DNA of 64,000 nt from positions 2,766,583 through 2,830,582 of the forward strand of contig NZ_CP087880.1 in NCBI RefSeq assembly GCF_021172065.1, in the 5' to 3' direction. Positions 18,419-27,160 of the stretch are shown here, piece after piece. A program made the translations under genes and the position numbers. The DNA is from Pseudocitrobacter corydidari. GTDB taxonomy: Bacteria > Pseudomonadota > Gammaproteobacteria > Enterobacterales > Enterobacteriaceae. Within the stretch, counting starts at the first letter, position 1; every line of letters starts with the position of its first letter. The notes beneath the pieces are model-generated. The model worked only from the letters and a program-made list of their open reading frames with translations. It made no database searches and had not been told where the DNA came from.

Positions 18419-19303
18419 ATGGCCGATCGCGACACACTTAACCCGCAATATCCACGCCCCCCTTTCCAGACGCAAACCCAGCAACCGCCAGGCCTTGATT
18501 CGAAAATGATCCCTGAACCCGATCATGGCGAAAAAAGCTATCGCGGTAACGGACGTCTGAAAGGTAAATGTGCCTTAATCACCGGCGGTGATTCCGGGAT
18601 TGGTCGCGCGGTAGCCATTGCTTACGCCCGAGAAGGCGCGAATGTCGTTATTAACTATCTGCCTGAAGAAGAGTCAGACGCAAAAAGCGCCATTGAAGTC
18701 ATGAAAGCGGAAGGCGTAAAAGCGGTGGCGATCCCGGGTGATTTGCGGGATGAAAATTTCTGTCATTCGCTGATCGAACAGACGGTAGAACAACTGGGTA
18801 AACTGGATATTCTGGTGAACAACGCCGGGCGACAGCAGTATTGTGAATCACTGGAAGATCTCACTACCGAAGCGTTTGACGCCACGTTCAAAACCAACGT
18901 TTATGCTGCTTTCTGGCTGACCAAAGCCGCACTTCGTCACCTGAAGGCGGGCGCGTCTATCATCAATACCACGTCGGTCCAGGCGTTCAAACCCAGCCCC
19001 ATTCTGGTCGATTATGCGCAAACCAAAGCGTGCCTGGTGGCGCTGACCAAATCGCTGGCGAAGCAGCTGGGGCCGCGCGGTATTCGGGTGAATGCGGTCG
19101 CGCCGGGGCCATACTGGTCGGTATTGCAAACCAGCGGCGGGCAGCCGCAGGAAAAAGTAGAGCAGTTTGGTGCGGATGCGCCACTCGGACGTCCTGGGCA
19201 ACCGGTGGAAATTGCGCCGCTGTATGTGCTGTTTGCCTCCGACGAGTGTTCGTATGCTTCCGGGCAGGTATGGTGTTCAGATGGCGGAACCGGAACACTG
19301 TAA
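18419..19303 (+). CDS. YghA-like SDR family oxidoreductase
   Basis: This 294-residue dehydrogenase has the same length and N-terminal extension as E. coli YghA. The extension is proline-rich (PQYPRPPFQTQ, then DSKMIPEPDHGEKSYRG), followed by TGGDSGIGRA, VNNAG, the serine at INTTSVQ and YAQTKA with the Tyr-Lys pair. These stress-associated, often RpoS-linked dehydrogenases reduce aldehydes or ketones with NADPH; the physiological substrate is not known. The start is fixed by AAGGAG upstream of ATG at 18419. It is a single-gene unit followed by REP units. It is a paralogue or relative of YghA, not clearly the orthologue. Confidence 0.88.
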   Translation: MADRDTLNPQYPRPPFQTQTQQPPGLDSKMIPEPDHGEKSYRGNGRLKGKCALITGGDSGIGRAVAIAYAREGANVVINYLPEEESDAKSAIEVMKAEGVKAVAIPGDLRDENFCHSLIEQTVEQLGKLDILVNNAGRQQYCESLEDLTTEAFDATFKTNVYAAFWLTKAALRHLKAGASIINTTSVQAFKPSPILVDYAQTKACLVALTKSLAKQLGPRGIRVNAVAPGPYWSVLQTSGGQPQEKVEQFGADAPLGRPGQPVEIAPLYVLFASDECSYASGQVWCSDGGTGTL

Positions 19304-19305
19304 TT

Positions 19306-19497
19306 GCCTGATGGCGCTGCGCTTATCAGGCCTACGGACCGCAGATAATCCGTAGGTCGGGTAAGCGCAGCGCCACCCGACGACAAGCGCCGTTGCCTGA
19401 TGGCGCTGCGCTTATCAGGCCTACGGACCGTAGATAATCCGTAGGTCGGGTAAGCGCAGCGCCACCCGACGACAAGCGCCACCCGACACAACCGGAC
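19306..19497. repeat. REP/BIME repeats, two tandem copies with 89-bp period
   Basis: GCCTGATGGCGCTGCGCTTA begins at 19306 and again at 19395. Each copy is followed by GTAGGTCGGGTAAGCGCAGC in opposite orientation. The element separates the converging dehydrogenase gene and arsC. Confidence 0.9.
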
Positions 19498-19500
19498 AAT

Positions 19501-19929
19501 TTAGGGTTTCAGGCGCTTACCCTGTTCATCAACCACCTTTTCACCATCCTCTTTACTGAAGGCGTGTTTCTGCTCATCCGGCAAAATATCCAGTACCGTT
19601 TCGGACGGGCGGCACAGGCGCGTTCCCAGCGGAGTCACCACGATCGGGCGGTTGATTAAAATAGGGTATTGCAGCATGAACGTCATAAGTTCAGCATCAG
19701 TAAACCTTTCTTCTGCCAAACCCAACGTTTCATACGGTTCCACATTTTGACGTAGCAGCGCCCGTGCGGAGATACCCATATCGGCAATCAATTTGCTCAG
19801 TTCATCACGCGAAGGAGGATTCTCGAGATAAAGAATAACGGTTGGCTCTGTGCCGCTGTTACGGATCATCTCCAGCGTATTACGCGACGTGCCGCAGGCC
19901 GGGTTGTGATAAATGGTGATATTGCTCAT
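19501..19929 (-). CDS. arsC: Arsenate reductase ArsC (glutaredoxin-dependent)
   Basis: This 142-residue protein is the plasmid/E. coli-type arsenate reductase. The catalytic Cys12 lies in NPACGTSR, and the basic RPIVVTPLGTRLCRPSE segment holds the arginines that bind arsenate. It reduces arsenate to arsenite with glutathione and glutaredoxin, so that ArsB can expel it. It follows arsB by 12 bases on the same strand. Confidence 0.95.
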   Translation of the reverse strand: MSNITIYHNPACGTSRNTLEMIRNSGTEPTVILYLENPPSRDELSKLIADMGISARALLRQNVEPYETLGLAEERFTDAELMTFMLQYPILINRPIVVTPLGTRLCRPSETVLDILPDEQKHAFSKEDGEKVVDEQGKRLKP

Positions 19930-19941
19930 TTCAGTATCTCG

Positions 19942-21231
19942 TTACAGTGTGAGTGAGAGACGCAATGCCAATGCGGATAAGGTCACCAACAGCACTGGCA
20001 AGGTCATGATAATTCCGACGCGGAAGTAATACCCCCATGCGATCGTCATATCTTTCTGCGCAAGAACGTGCAGCCACAGCAGCGTCGCCAGGCTGCCAAT
20101 GGGGGTGATTTTTGGCCCCAGATCGCAACCAATGACGTTGGCGTAAATCATCGCCTCTTTAATGACGCCGGATGCGCTACTGCCATCAATAGAAAGCGCG
20201 CCGACCAGCACCGTCGGCATGTTGTTCATAACCGAGGAGAGAAACGCGGTCAGGAAGCCCGTTCCAAGCGTAGCCGCCCAAAGACCATTATTCGCCAGCG
20301 CATTTAATACACCGGAAAGGTATTCCGTCAGCCCCGCGTTACGTAAGCCGTAGACCACCAGATACATGCCCAGCGAGAAGATAACAATTTGCCACGGCGC
20401 ACCGCGCAGCACTTTCCCGGTATTAATCGCATGGCCCCTTTTCGCTACTGCAAAAAGAATTAACGCCCCAACGGCCGCAATAGCGCTGACGGGAATACCC
20501 ATCGGCTCCAGCACAAAAAAACCAGCCAGTAGCAAAAGCAGGACGACCCAGCCGGTGCGGAACGTTGCCGGATCTTTAATCGCTTTAGCGGGTTCTTTCA
20601 GGCGTTCAAGGTCGTAGCTAGCCGGGATATCTTTGCGGAAAAACAGATGTAGCATCCCAAGCGTGGCAGCAATGGCGGCGATATCTACCGGCACCATCAC
20701 CGAAGCATAGTCGCTAAAGCCCAGATGGAAGAAATCGGCTGAAACGATGTTGACCAGGTTAGAGACTATCAGCGGCAAACTGGCCGTGTCGGCGATAAAA
20801 CCTGCGGCCATCACAAATGCCAGCGTTGTACTTTTGCTGAATCCAAGCGCCAGTAGCATAGCAATGACGATCGGCGTGAGTATTAACGCCGCGCCATCAT
20901 TGGCGAACAGTGCCGCCACCGCCGCGCCGAGCAGTACGATATACGTGAATAACAAACGCCCGCGCCCCTTGCCCCAGCGCGAAACGTGTAGAGCGGCCCA
21001 TTCAAAAAAGCCCGAATCATCCAGCAGCAGACTGATGATAATCACTGCGATAAAGGTCGCCGTCGCGTTCCATACGATATTCCACACCACCGGAATATCA
21101 TCAACATGCACCACGCCAAACCCCAACGCCAACACCGCGCCAAGCATTGCGCTCCAGCCAATGCCCAACCCTTTTGGCTGCCAGATAACCAAAGCCAGGG
21201 TCAGGACAAAAATTGCGCCTGCCAGTAACAT
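19942..21231 (-). CDS. arsB: Arsenite efflux permease ArsB
   Basis: This 429-residue, 12-helix inner-membrane arsenite/antimonite:H+ antiporter opens [21 protein letters not shown] and contains [12 protein letters not shown] and [14 protein letters not shown], all typical of ArsB. No arsA is present, so it works as a secondary transporter. It lies between arsR and arsC, with an ArsR-like operator copy just upstream. Confidence 0.96.
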   Translation of the reverse strand: MLLAGAIFVLTLALVIWQPKGLGIGWSAMLGAVLALGFGVVHVDDIPVVWNIVWNATATFIAVIIISLLLDDSGFFEWAALHVSRWGKGRGRLLFTYIVLLGAAVAALFANDGAALILTPIVIAMLLALGFSKSTTLAFVMAAGFIADTASLPLIVSNLVNIVSADFFHLGFSDYASVMVPVDIAAIAATLGMLHLFFRKDIPASYDLERLKEPAKAIKDPATFRTGWVVLLLLLAGFFVLEPMGIPVSAIAAVGALILFAVAKRGHAINTGKVLRGAPWQIVIFSLGMYLVVYGLRNAGLTEYLSGVLNALANNGLWAATLGTGFLTAFLSSVMNNMPTVLVGALSIDGSSASGVIKEAMIYANVIGCDLGPKITPIGSLATLLWLHVLAQKDMTIAWGYYFRVGIIMTLPVLLVTLSALALRLSLTL

Positions 21232-21247
21232 ACAACCTCCCTGAATA

Positions 21248-21274
21248 AATACATATGAAAAAACAGATATGTTA
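21248..21274. promoter_or_regulatory. ArsR operator copy between arsR and arsB
   Basis: This 27-bp element starts AATACATATG and ends ATATGTTA. It matches the element upstream of arsR (21676-21702) at 23 of 27 positions. It sits 16 bases before the arsB start, so arsB and arsC may have their own ArsR-controlled promoter or the promoter region may have been duplicated. Confidence 0.6.
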
Positions 21275-21286
21275 AGCTAAAATTTT

Positions 21287-21622
21287 TCAGCAACAGTGAG
21301 CTGCACCGTCTGCTGTCAGTTTTCGTGAAATAGATTGGATCTCATGGTGCTGGCTTGACCAGGCATGTTCAATCACCTGCGCCGCCCACGCCGGAATATG
21401 GGGAGAAAGACGGTAGTGCACCCATTTTCCCTGCTTCCTATCTAACAACAGGCCGCATTCACGCAGCATAGCCAGATGGCGCGAGATTTTTGGCTGTGAT
21501 TGTTCGAGCGCGGTACAGAGATCGCAGACGCAAAGCTCACCTAACTCCCTGAGTATCAGAACGATATTCAGCCGCGTTTCGTCGGAAAGTAGTTTGAAAA
21601 CAGTTAGCGCGTTTAAAGGCAT
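21287..21622 (-). CDS. arsR: Arsenical-resistance repressor ArsR
   Basis: This 111-residue ArsR/SmtB-family winged-helix repressor has metal-sensing cysteines Cys31, Cys33 and Cys36 in CVCDLC at the start of the recognition region (SQPKISRHLAMLRECGLL). Arsenite binding releases DNA. It is first in the arsRBC operon. Candidate operators lie both upstream of it and between it and arsB. Confidence 0.95.
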   Translation of the reverse strand: MPLNALTVFKLLSDETRLNIVLILRELGELCVCDLCTALEQSQPKISRHLAMLRECGLLLDRKQGKWVHYRLSPHIPAWAAQVIEHAWSSQHHEIQSISRKLTADGAAHCC

Positions 21623-21675
21623 TCATCCTCCTGTCAGATAGGGGTAAGACTACGCTTTATCGATAAAAAAGCAAC

Positions 21676-21702
21676 AATACATATGGAAAACCACATTTGT
21701 TA
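21676..21702. promoter_or_regulatory. ArsR operator upstream of arsR
   Basis: This 27-bp imperfect dyad begins AATACATATG and ends CATTTGTTA, about 55 bases upstream of the arsR start. It resembles ArsR sites of E. coli in its CATATG-spacer-ATGTG-like layout and matches 23 of 27 positions of the second copy at 21248. Confidence 0.6.
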
Positions 21703-22062
21703 TTAGCATATTTTTATTTAGGATATTTCCCCAGATTAAGCTTATGTCTTTTTAATAAACAGCGATGCGAACAAAAAATAAACGTAAAGAACGGTAAACC
21801 TCCCACGTTATAAATTCGGATAAAATACCTAATAGTAAAATAAGCACACGCTTCTATCTTTCTAATTTAATCGCATTTCCAGGGGAAACATTAACATTTA
21901 AGCGAAGCGTAAGCCTTGATGATAAAACAATAATGTACGGTTACAATCCAGTAATATCGTTTGATCTTTATCGAGTAACCACTAGAGTTAACTCCTGAAC
22001 AACATGAGATGCGAAATAAAATTTTGCATCATCCTGACATAGCAAAATATGAGGTATTGAAT

Positions 22063-22245
22063 ATGGCAGAGCATCGTGGTGGTTCCGGTAATTTCGCAGA
22101 AGATCGAGATAAAGCCTCTGACGCAGGCCGTAAAGGTGGTCAGCAAAGCGGCGGTAACTTCAAAAATGACCCGCAGCGTGCGTCTGAAGCCGGTAAAAAA
22201 GGCGGCCAGAATAGCCATAGCGGTGGACGCAAGGCTGAAAAGTAA
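22063..22245 (+). CDS. ymdF: KGG-repeat stress protein YmdF
   Basis: This 60-residue, very hydrophilic glycine-rich protein has two KGG-type motifs: GNFAEDRDKASDAGRKGG and GNFKNDPQRASEAGKKGG. It closely resembles E. coli YmdF and YciG, general-stress (RpoS-dependent) proteins linked to motility; the biochemical function is unknown. The start is set at 22063 (MAEHRGGSGNF), matching the family N-terminus. The preceding ~440 bases (21623-22062) are AT-rich and hold the ars operator but no other gene. A terminator follows. Confidence 0.9.
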   Translation: MAEHRGGSGNFAEDRDKASDAGRKGGQQSGGNFKNDPQRASEAGKKGGQNSHSGGRKAEK

Positions 22246-22273
22246 TCTCGCTTATTAATAAATAAGAGTAATT

Positions 22274-22305
22274 AGCCGCGAGTCTTATACTCGTGGCTTT
22301 TTATT
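22274..22305 (+). terminator. Terminator of ymdF
   Basis: The stem AGCCGCGAGT/ACTCGTGGCT (22274-22283 with 22289-22298) has one wobble pair and loop CTTAT, followed by TTTTTATT. Confidence 0.85.
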
Positions 22306-22333
22306 ATTCGGTAAAAGGCGCTTAACCCCCTCA

Positions 22334-22855
22334 TCACCGGGATGACGTCGAAAGGGAGAGTTGTTCAACCAAAATGGCAAGAGAGTAGCGAACCGCTTTT
22401 TCGACGACATCCTGGCATTCGCCGGTAAACATTACCCGTGCTGTTTCTATTCGGCCACGAAAGTTCCATGCAAACCAGACCGTCCCCGCCGGGGTACCAT
22501 CGTCTCCGCCATCCGGGCCGGCATAACCGCTAATCGCGATACTGACATCAGCCTCAGCCTGAGCCAGTGCGCCAGCAGACATTTCCCGCACGCATTGCTC
22601 GCTAACAGCACTACACTTTTCCAATGTGCTGGCCCGAACATTCAGCATTTTTTGCTTTGCCTCATCGCTGAAAGTCACCACCCCGATATCATAAAATGCT
22701 GCGGTATTCTCTTCTGCACAGAGTGCCGCAGCAAGGTTGCCCCCCGTACATGACTCGGCGGTGGTTAAGCGCCAGCCACGCTCCAGCAGAGCATTTGCAG
22801 CCAGTTGGGTTAGCTCACCGGTGGTTTTTGAGTCGTGATAAAGGGTTTCTTCCAT
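22334..22855 (-). CDS. ydeJ: CinA C-terminal (PncC-like) family protein YdeJ
   Basis: This 173-residue protein has the CinA C-terminal fold: TTAESCTGGNLAAAL, VSEQCVREMSAGAL, SIAISGYAGPDGGDDGTPAGTVWFAW. Active PncC enzymes deamidate nicotinamide mononucleotide. YdeJ-type paralogues of E. coli have little or no such activity, so function here is uncertain. The catalytic-region serine in AESCTGG is kept. It is close to ydeI in this window, as in E. coli. It sits 10 bases downstream of the DUF421 gene on the same strand. Confidence 0.85.
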   Translation of the reverse strand: MEETLYHDSKTTGELTQLAANALLERGWRLTTAESCTGGNLAAALCAEENTAAFYDIGVVTFSDEAKQKMLNVRASTLEKCSAVSEQCVREMSAGALAQAEADVSIAISGYAGPDGGDDGTPAGTVWFAWNFRGRIETARVMFTGECQDVVEKAVRYSLAILVEQLSLSTSSR

Positions 22856-22865
22856 CAGCTGTTCC

Positions 22866-23312
22866 TTATTTTTCTAACGGGATAATCGAGATATGCCCAT
22901 TGCGTTCAAGTATGGCATATTTAATTTTCTCCAGCTCTGTAATGCCCTGATTTTGGCGCGCGGCGACCAGTATATCATCGCAAGAGACATCCACCTTTTT
23001 AAGCTTTTCTGTCAACAGTGTACCGTTTTCAACCAGAATAACCGGCGAACCATCCAGCGCTGACTCCGCGCCCGAGAAATACTTTTTCATAATACCAAAG
23101 AGCATATCCACCACCACCAGCGTGATTATTGTTAGCATCGCACCGGTGACAGAAAAATCATTTCCCAATAATGCCTGCTGCGTTGCCTCACTGATAATCA
23201 ATAATAATATCAGATCGAAGCTGGTCATCTGTAACAGGGCTCTGCGCCCTGCTATTTTGAAGACAACCAATAAAATCAGATAGATTGCAAGTGCGCGAAA
23301 TATCATCTCCAT
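22866..23312 (-). CDS. DUF421 (YetF-like) membrane protein
   Basis: This 148-residue protein has three N-terminal hydrophobic helices (AIYLILLVVFKIAGRRALLQMTSFD, LLLIISEATQQALLG, a third near residue 60) and a soluble C-terminal DUF421 domain (SPVILVENGTLLTEKLKKVDVSCDDILVAARQNQGI). YetF-family proteins of spore-formers interact with stress or germination complexes. No function is established for the enterobacterial members. It lies between ydeJ and an unknown single-helix protein, possibly one transcript. Confidence 0.85.
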   Translation of the reverse strand: MEMIFRALAIYLILLVVFKIAGRRALLQMTSFDLILLLIISEATQQALLGNDFSVTGAMLTIITLVVVDMLFGIMKKYFSGAESALDGSPVILVENGTLLTEKLKKVDVSCDDILVAARQNQGITELEKIKYAILERNGHISIIPLEK

Positions 23313-23322
23313 TCTTTATCTC

Positions 23323-23826
23323 CTAAGGATAGATAAACTGCCAGAAGTCTATTTCTGAGCCAGCGTTTAACCTAAGCGAGTTATGGACATAGCCGAATTT
23401 TTGTGGAGTCGCGTATAACCAGACGGTAAAGGGATGTGGCTGCTGTGAGGTATGATATACAAAAAATAGCGTGTCATTCTGGCTGTACATTTTATCTGGC
23501 TTAGGCCAAACATTGCCGATTTCAAAATCCTTGTTATAGTGACCATGCAGGCTGAAAATGAATAATCCTCCAGGTCCTGATTTTGCTGATATTTTTAATG
23601 CAAATTCCGTTTGTAATCGACCAAAACGTTCATATTCAATCTGCAACTTTTGGTCAGGAGACTCCCTTGCTGCCTGACTCAAATAACCTTTAGAAAACAA
23701 GCCACCAATAGCCAGAAAAATAATGAGCAACAGAAGAAATAACCCTCCATTTCTGCAGGCGGCTTCAAAATTTAACGCGCGTTCACTCTCCTGAATGCCT
23801 TCCAGTTGTGGTTTGTCTTTTGACAT
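23323..23826 (-). CDS. Conserved hypothetical single-pass membrane protein
   Basis: This is a 167-residue protein of unrecognised family. A hydrophilic N-terminus is followed by one membrane helix (GGLFLLLLIIFLAIGGLFSKG, near residues 27-47), then a periplasmic domain rich in aromatic residues. The start at MSKDKPQLEG was chosen over an upstream in-frame codon because of spacing. It precedes the DUF421 gene by 10 bases on the same strand, so the two products may act together at the membrane. Confidence 0.7.
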   Translation of the reverse strand: MSKDKPQLEGIQESERALNFEAACRNGGLFLLLLIIFLAIGGLFSKGYLSQAARESPDQKLQIEYERFGRLQTEFALKISAKSGPGGLFIFSLHGHYNKDFEIGNVWPKPDKMYSQNDTLFFVYHTSQQPHPFTVWLYATPQKFGYVHNSLRLNAGSEIDFWQFIYP

Positions 23827-23966
23827 TTCGCACCTCACCGTTTCGCTTATTTTTAGCAGAACAATGATTTTTAAAGAAAACCCCTTTTAAGATTCATCGC
23901 GTTGCCAGTTTAAGGAATAGCAACCACGCTTAATATGTCAAGCCAATCACACGCAGGGAGTGTAGT

Positions 23967-24359
23967 ATGAAAATATCTCTTGTTCCTCTCGTTTGCACAT
24001 TATTGATTCCCTCCGCTTTTGCCGATGAAAAAGGCGGCCTGGAAAAAGATGCCGCACCTCCCGCCCCCCATGCGCTGGAAGAGGGATATCGCGGAACGGA
24101 GAACGCGCGGATTATGACAGTGGATCACGCAAAGACCATGCATGATGGCGCGACAATTTCGCTACGCGGGAATCTTATTGACGATCAGGGCAATGACAGG
24201 TTTGTGTTCCGTGATAAAACCGGAACTATTCACACCATTATTCCACAATCCGTGTTCGATGGTCGTACGGTGAAACCTGATAACATGATCAGTATTAACG
24301 GTAGCCTGGACAAAAAAGTGGACCCGCCGGTCGTGCGAGTTGACATGTTGCAAAAATAA
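23967..24359 (+). CDS. ydeI: Periplasmic BOF (OB-fold) stress protein YdeI
   Basis: This 130-residue protein has a signal peptide ([19 protein letters not shown]) and a bacterial OB-fold domain of the YgiW/YdeI family: [36 protein letters not shown] and [13 protein letters not shown]. YdeI is linked to hydrogen-peroxide and antimicrobial-peptide tolerance in E. coli and Salmonella. The GGGAG ribosome site and a strong terminator make it a monocistronic unit. Confidence 0.92.
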   Translation: MKISLVPLVCTLLIPSAFADEKGGLEKDAAPPAPHALEEGYRGTENARIMTVDHAKTMHDGATISLRGNLIDDQGNDRFVFRDKTGTIHTIIPQSVFDGRTVKPDNMISINGSLDKKVDPPVVRVDMLQK

Positions 24360-24364
24360 TGGGG

Positions 24365-24393
24365 AAAAGCAGGATCGATAAGATCCTGCTTTT
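24365..24393. terminator. Bidirectional terminator between ydeI and betT
   Basis: The 12-bp perfect stem AAAAGCAGGATC/GATCCTGCTTTT (24365-24376 with 24382-24393) has a 5-base loop and a T run (TTTTTTC) in the plus direction. On the minus strand the stem itself ends in TTTT, so it can also serve betT. Confidence 0.9.
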
Positions 24394-24397
24394 TTCT

Positions 24398-26431
24398 TTA
24401 TGCATCCGGGAACATTACGCTGTGGCCCGGCGCTTCTCGGTGTAAATGAATAAAGTTCAGGTGTCGCTCGTACTGGTCGAGAATATCAGTGATCACCTGC
24501 TCTTTACTGTAATCCATCAGGTCATTACCCTGGCTGCCCTCCAGCAGGAAGGTTTCCAGGCGGTAGTAGGTCGATTTCCCGCTGCGCGCGCGGTAGGTAA
24601 AGCCCGGCACCGAATATTGCCGTGGCCAAATCTGATAGACAAAGTTTTGCTCTTCGCCCATATGCACCAGCAAATCCAGATGCCCCAGATGTTCGCCCTC
24701 TTCCGGCGGCAGGCTTTTCAGTTCGACATACGCGCCGCGTAGCCGCAGCTCCTGCGCCACCTCTTCCATTGCCGGATAACAGACTGTTTCCATCATCTGT
24801 TTGGTGTAACGCGTGCCCGGATAGTTCATCAGGCGCGAGAGACGTTTTTTCCAGCTCAGGCGATCCTGAACGCTCAACGGACGCGGCGCGGTATCGCGAT
24901 TGGCACTCTCACGGCGGTAATCCTCTACTTTCAGCGATTTATACAACCCTGCCATCACGAAGAAGATCACAAAGCTGAACGGCAGCCCCATGATAACCGT
25001 AGTATTTTGCAGCGCGGAAATCCCGTTGGTCATCAGCATGCCGAGCGTAAGCAGGCCAATCGCCACTGACCAGAAGACGCGCAGCCAGCCTGGCGCATCG
25101 CTGTTGATGTCCTTCAGTTGCGAAGTGAAATTCCCCAGCACCAGCGCGCCGGAATCCGCCGAGGTCACATAAAACAGCAAGCCAGTAATGGTGGCGACGG
25201 AGGCGCTAAAGGTGAACGCCGGATACTGCGCCAGCAGGCTGTAGAAGCCACGCTCCGGGTGCACCATCGCTTCCTGCGCGAAGGCAGCGCCACCATGAAT
25301 GATTTCATACAGCGCGCTGTTACCGAACACCGAGAGCCACAGCAGCGTAAAGGTGAATGGAATAATCAACGTGCCCAGCACGAACTGGCGAATGGTGCGC
25401 CCGCGCGAGATACGCGCCAGGAACAGGCCGACAAACGGCGACCACGCCACCCACCACGCCCAGAAGAAGAGCGTCCAGTTATTCATCCACTCAACCGGAC
25501 GGTCGAAGGCGAAACTGTTGAGCGTCATGCCCATAAAGCGATTCACGTAGTCGCCAACATTCAACACCAGCGCATTGAGCAGGAACGAGGTGTCGCCCAT
25601 AAACAGCACAAACAGAATCAGCCCCAGCGCCAGGGCGACGTTCAGCTCCGACAGCACGCGAATGCCTTTATCCACGCCGGACGTCACCGAGATAGTGGCG
25701 ATGATCACCGACAGCGCAATCAGTGCCGCTTTCGCCGCCATCGAATCGGGGATGTCGAACAGTACGCTGAGCCCATAATTGAGCTGCACCACGCCAATGC
25801 CGAGCGTCGTGGCGATGCCGAAGATGGTGCCGATTACCGCCGCGATATCCACCGAGTGACCTATCGGCCCGTTGATTCGTTTACCAAAAATCGGATACAG
25901 CGCCGAGCGGATGGTGAGCGGCAAATTATAACGATAGCTGAAGTATCCAAGCGCCATGCCCATCAGCGCATACATCGACCAGCCGGTTAAGCCGTAGTGG
26001 AACAGCGTCCAGACCATCGCCTGACGCGCGGCCTCCATCGTCTGCCCCGCGCCTTCCGGCGGTTGCATATATTGTGTCACCGGTTCGGCAACGGAGAAGA
26101 ACATCAGGTCGATACCGATCCCGGCGGCGAACAGCATCGCCGCCCAGCTTAGCAGGCTGAACTCAGGCTTAGACTGCTCGGGCCCGAGTTTCACCGAACC
26201 AAAGCGCGAACAGGCGATGCAGACCACGAAGACAATATAGAGCGTTGCCGCTAACAGATAGTACCAACCAAAGGTTTTAGAGACCCAGGCCAGCGTGCGG
26301 CCAATCCACAGAGCGGAGAAGTCGCGAAAAAGGATCGTTGTCAGGGAAAACAACAAAATCAGTCCGGCGGAAGTGTAAAACACCACCGGATTGATTTTGT
26401 CCTTTTCTCTGCTGTGTGAAAGGTCTGTCAT
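24398..26431 (-). CDS. betT: High-affinity choline transporter BetT (BCCT family)
   Basis: This 677-residue secondary transporter has the 12-helix BCCT core followed by a ~150-residue cytoplasmic C-terminal domain that senses osmolarity in BetT. Family motifs visible are GIGIDLMFFSVAEP, TLFHYGLTGWSMYAL and WTLFFWAWWVAWSPFVGLFLARISRGRT. It imports choline with protons for oxidation to glycine betaine by BetA and BetB. It is divergent from betIBA, with a BetI operator in the shared promoter region. Length and arrangement equal the E. coli locus. Confidence 0.96.
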   Translation of the reverse strand: MTDLSHSREKDKINPVVFYTSAGLILLFSLTTILFRDFSALWIGRTLAWVSKTFGWYYLLAATLYIVFVVCIACSRFGSVKLGPEQSKPEFSLLSWAAMLFAAGIGIDLMFFSVAEPVTQYMQPPEGAGQTMEAARQAMVWTLFHYGLTGWSMYALMGMALGYFSYRYNLPLTIRSALYPIFGKRINGPIGHSVDIAAVIGTIFGIATTLGIGVVQLNYGLSVLFDIPDSMAAKAALIALSVIIATISVTSGVDKGIRVLSELNVALALGLILFVLFMGDTSFLLNALVLNVGDYVNRFMGMTLNSFAFDRPVEWMNNWTLFFWAWWVAWSPFVGLFLARISRGRTIRQFVLGTLIIPFTFTLLWLSVFGNSALYEIIHGGAAFAQEAMVHPERGFYSLLAQYPAFTFSASVATITGLLFYVTSADSGALVLGNFTSQLKDINSDAPGWLRVFWSVAIGLLTLGMLMTNGISALQNTTVIMGLPFSFVIFFVMAGLYKSLKVEDYRRESANRDTAPRPLSVQDRLSWKKRLSRLMNYPGTRYTKQMMETVCYPAMEEVAQELRLRGAYVELKSLPPEEGEHLGHLDLLVHMGEEQNFVYQIWPRQYSVPGFTYRARSGKSTYYRLETFLLEGSQGNDLMDYSKEQVITDILDQYERHLNFIHLHREAPGHSVMFPDA

Positions 26432-26496
26432 CCAGTATCCCCACTGTTTTTGTAACTATTAAAAACAAAATCCGCAACAATTAAGACACATTTTAT

Positions 26497-26510
26497 ATTG
26501 AACGTCCAAT
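26497..26510. promoter_or_regulatory. BetI operator in the betT-betI intergenic region
   Basis: ATTGAACGTCCAAT is an imperfect inverted repeat with ATTG/CAAT ends. It matches the position and sequence type of the choline-responsive BetI binding site of the E. coli bet locus and lies between the divergent betT and betI starts. Confidence 0.7.
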
Positions 26511-26559
26511 CAAAAACCGCTTTAATGTATAACCAACGCTGATGAATGGAGTGGCAAAA

Positions 26560-27147
26560 ATGCCCAAACTGGGGATGCAGCCGATCCGGCGCAGACAACT
26601 GATCGACGCCACGCTGGAAGCAATAAATGAAGTGGGCATGCACGATGCGACGATCGCGCAGATCGCCCGCCGCGCGGGCGTTTCCACCGGGATCATCAGC
26701 CACTATTTCAAGGACAAAAATGGTCTGCTGGAAGCGACCATGCGCGATATCACCAGCCAGCTGCGCGACGCGGTTTTGAACCGCTTGCACGCGCTTCCTG
26801 ATGGCAGCGCCGAGCAGCGGCTACAGGCGATCGTCGGCGGGAATTTCGATGAAACCCAGGTGAGCGGCGCGGCGATGAAAGCCTGGCTGGCCTTCTGGGC
26901 CAGCAGCATGCATCAGCCGATGCTGTATCGCTTACAGCAGGTCAGCAGTCGCCGTTTGCTGTCGAATCTGGTGAGCGAATTTCGCCGCGAGTTACCGCGC
27001 CAACAGGCACAGGAAGCGGGCTACGGCCTGGCCGCGCTGATTGATGGATTATGGCTGCGCGCGGCTCTGAGCGGCAAACCGCTGGATAAAACCCGCGCTA
27101 ATTCCCTGACCCGCCACTTTATCACTCAGCATCTACCCACCGATTAA
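26560..27147 (+). CDS. betI: Choline-responsive repressor BetI
   Basis: This is a 195-residue TetR-family repressor. Its helix-turn-helix [26 protein letters not shown] lies near residues 29-54. The start at [16 protein letters not shown] matches known BetI proteins; an in-frame ATG six codons upstream is less likely. Choline relieves repression of betT and betIBA. It is first in the operon, 13 bases before betB. Confidence 0.95.
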   Translation: MPKLGMQPIRRRQLIDATLEAINEVGMHDATIAQIARRAGVSTGIISHYFKDKNGLLEATMRDITSQLRDAVLNRLHALPDGSAEQRLQAIVGGNFDETQVSGAAMKAWLAFWASSMHQPMLYRLQQVSSRRLLSNLVSEFRRELPRQQAQEAGYGLAALIDGLWLRAALSGKPLDKTRANSLTRHFITQHLPTD

Positions 27148-27160
27148 CCGAGGAGACGTG

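Noticed and set aside
25118..25990. Plus-strand 290-codon frame opposite betT
   Set aside because: It is antisense to betT, with charged low-complexity composition typical of a shadow frame.
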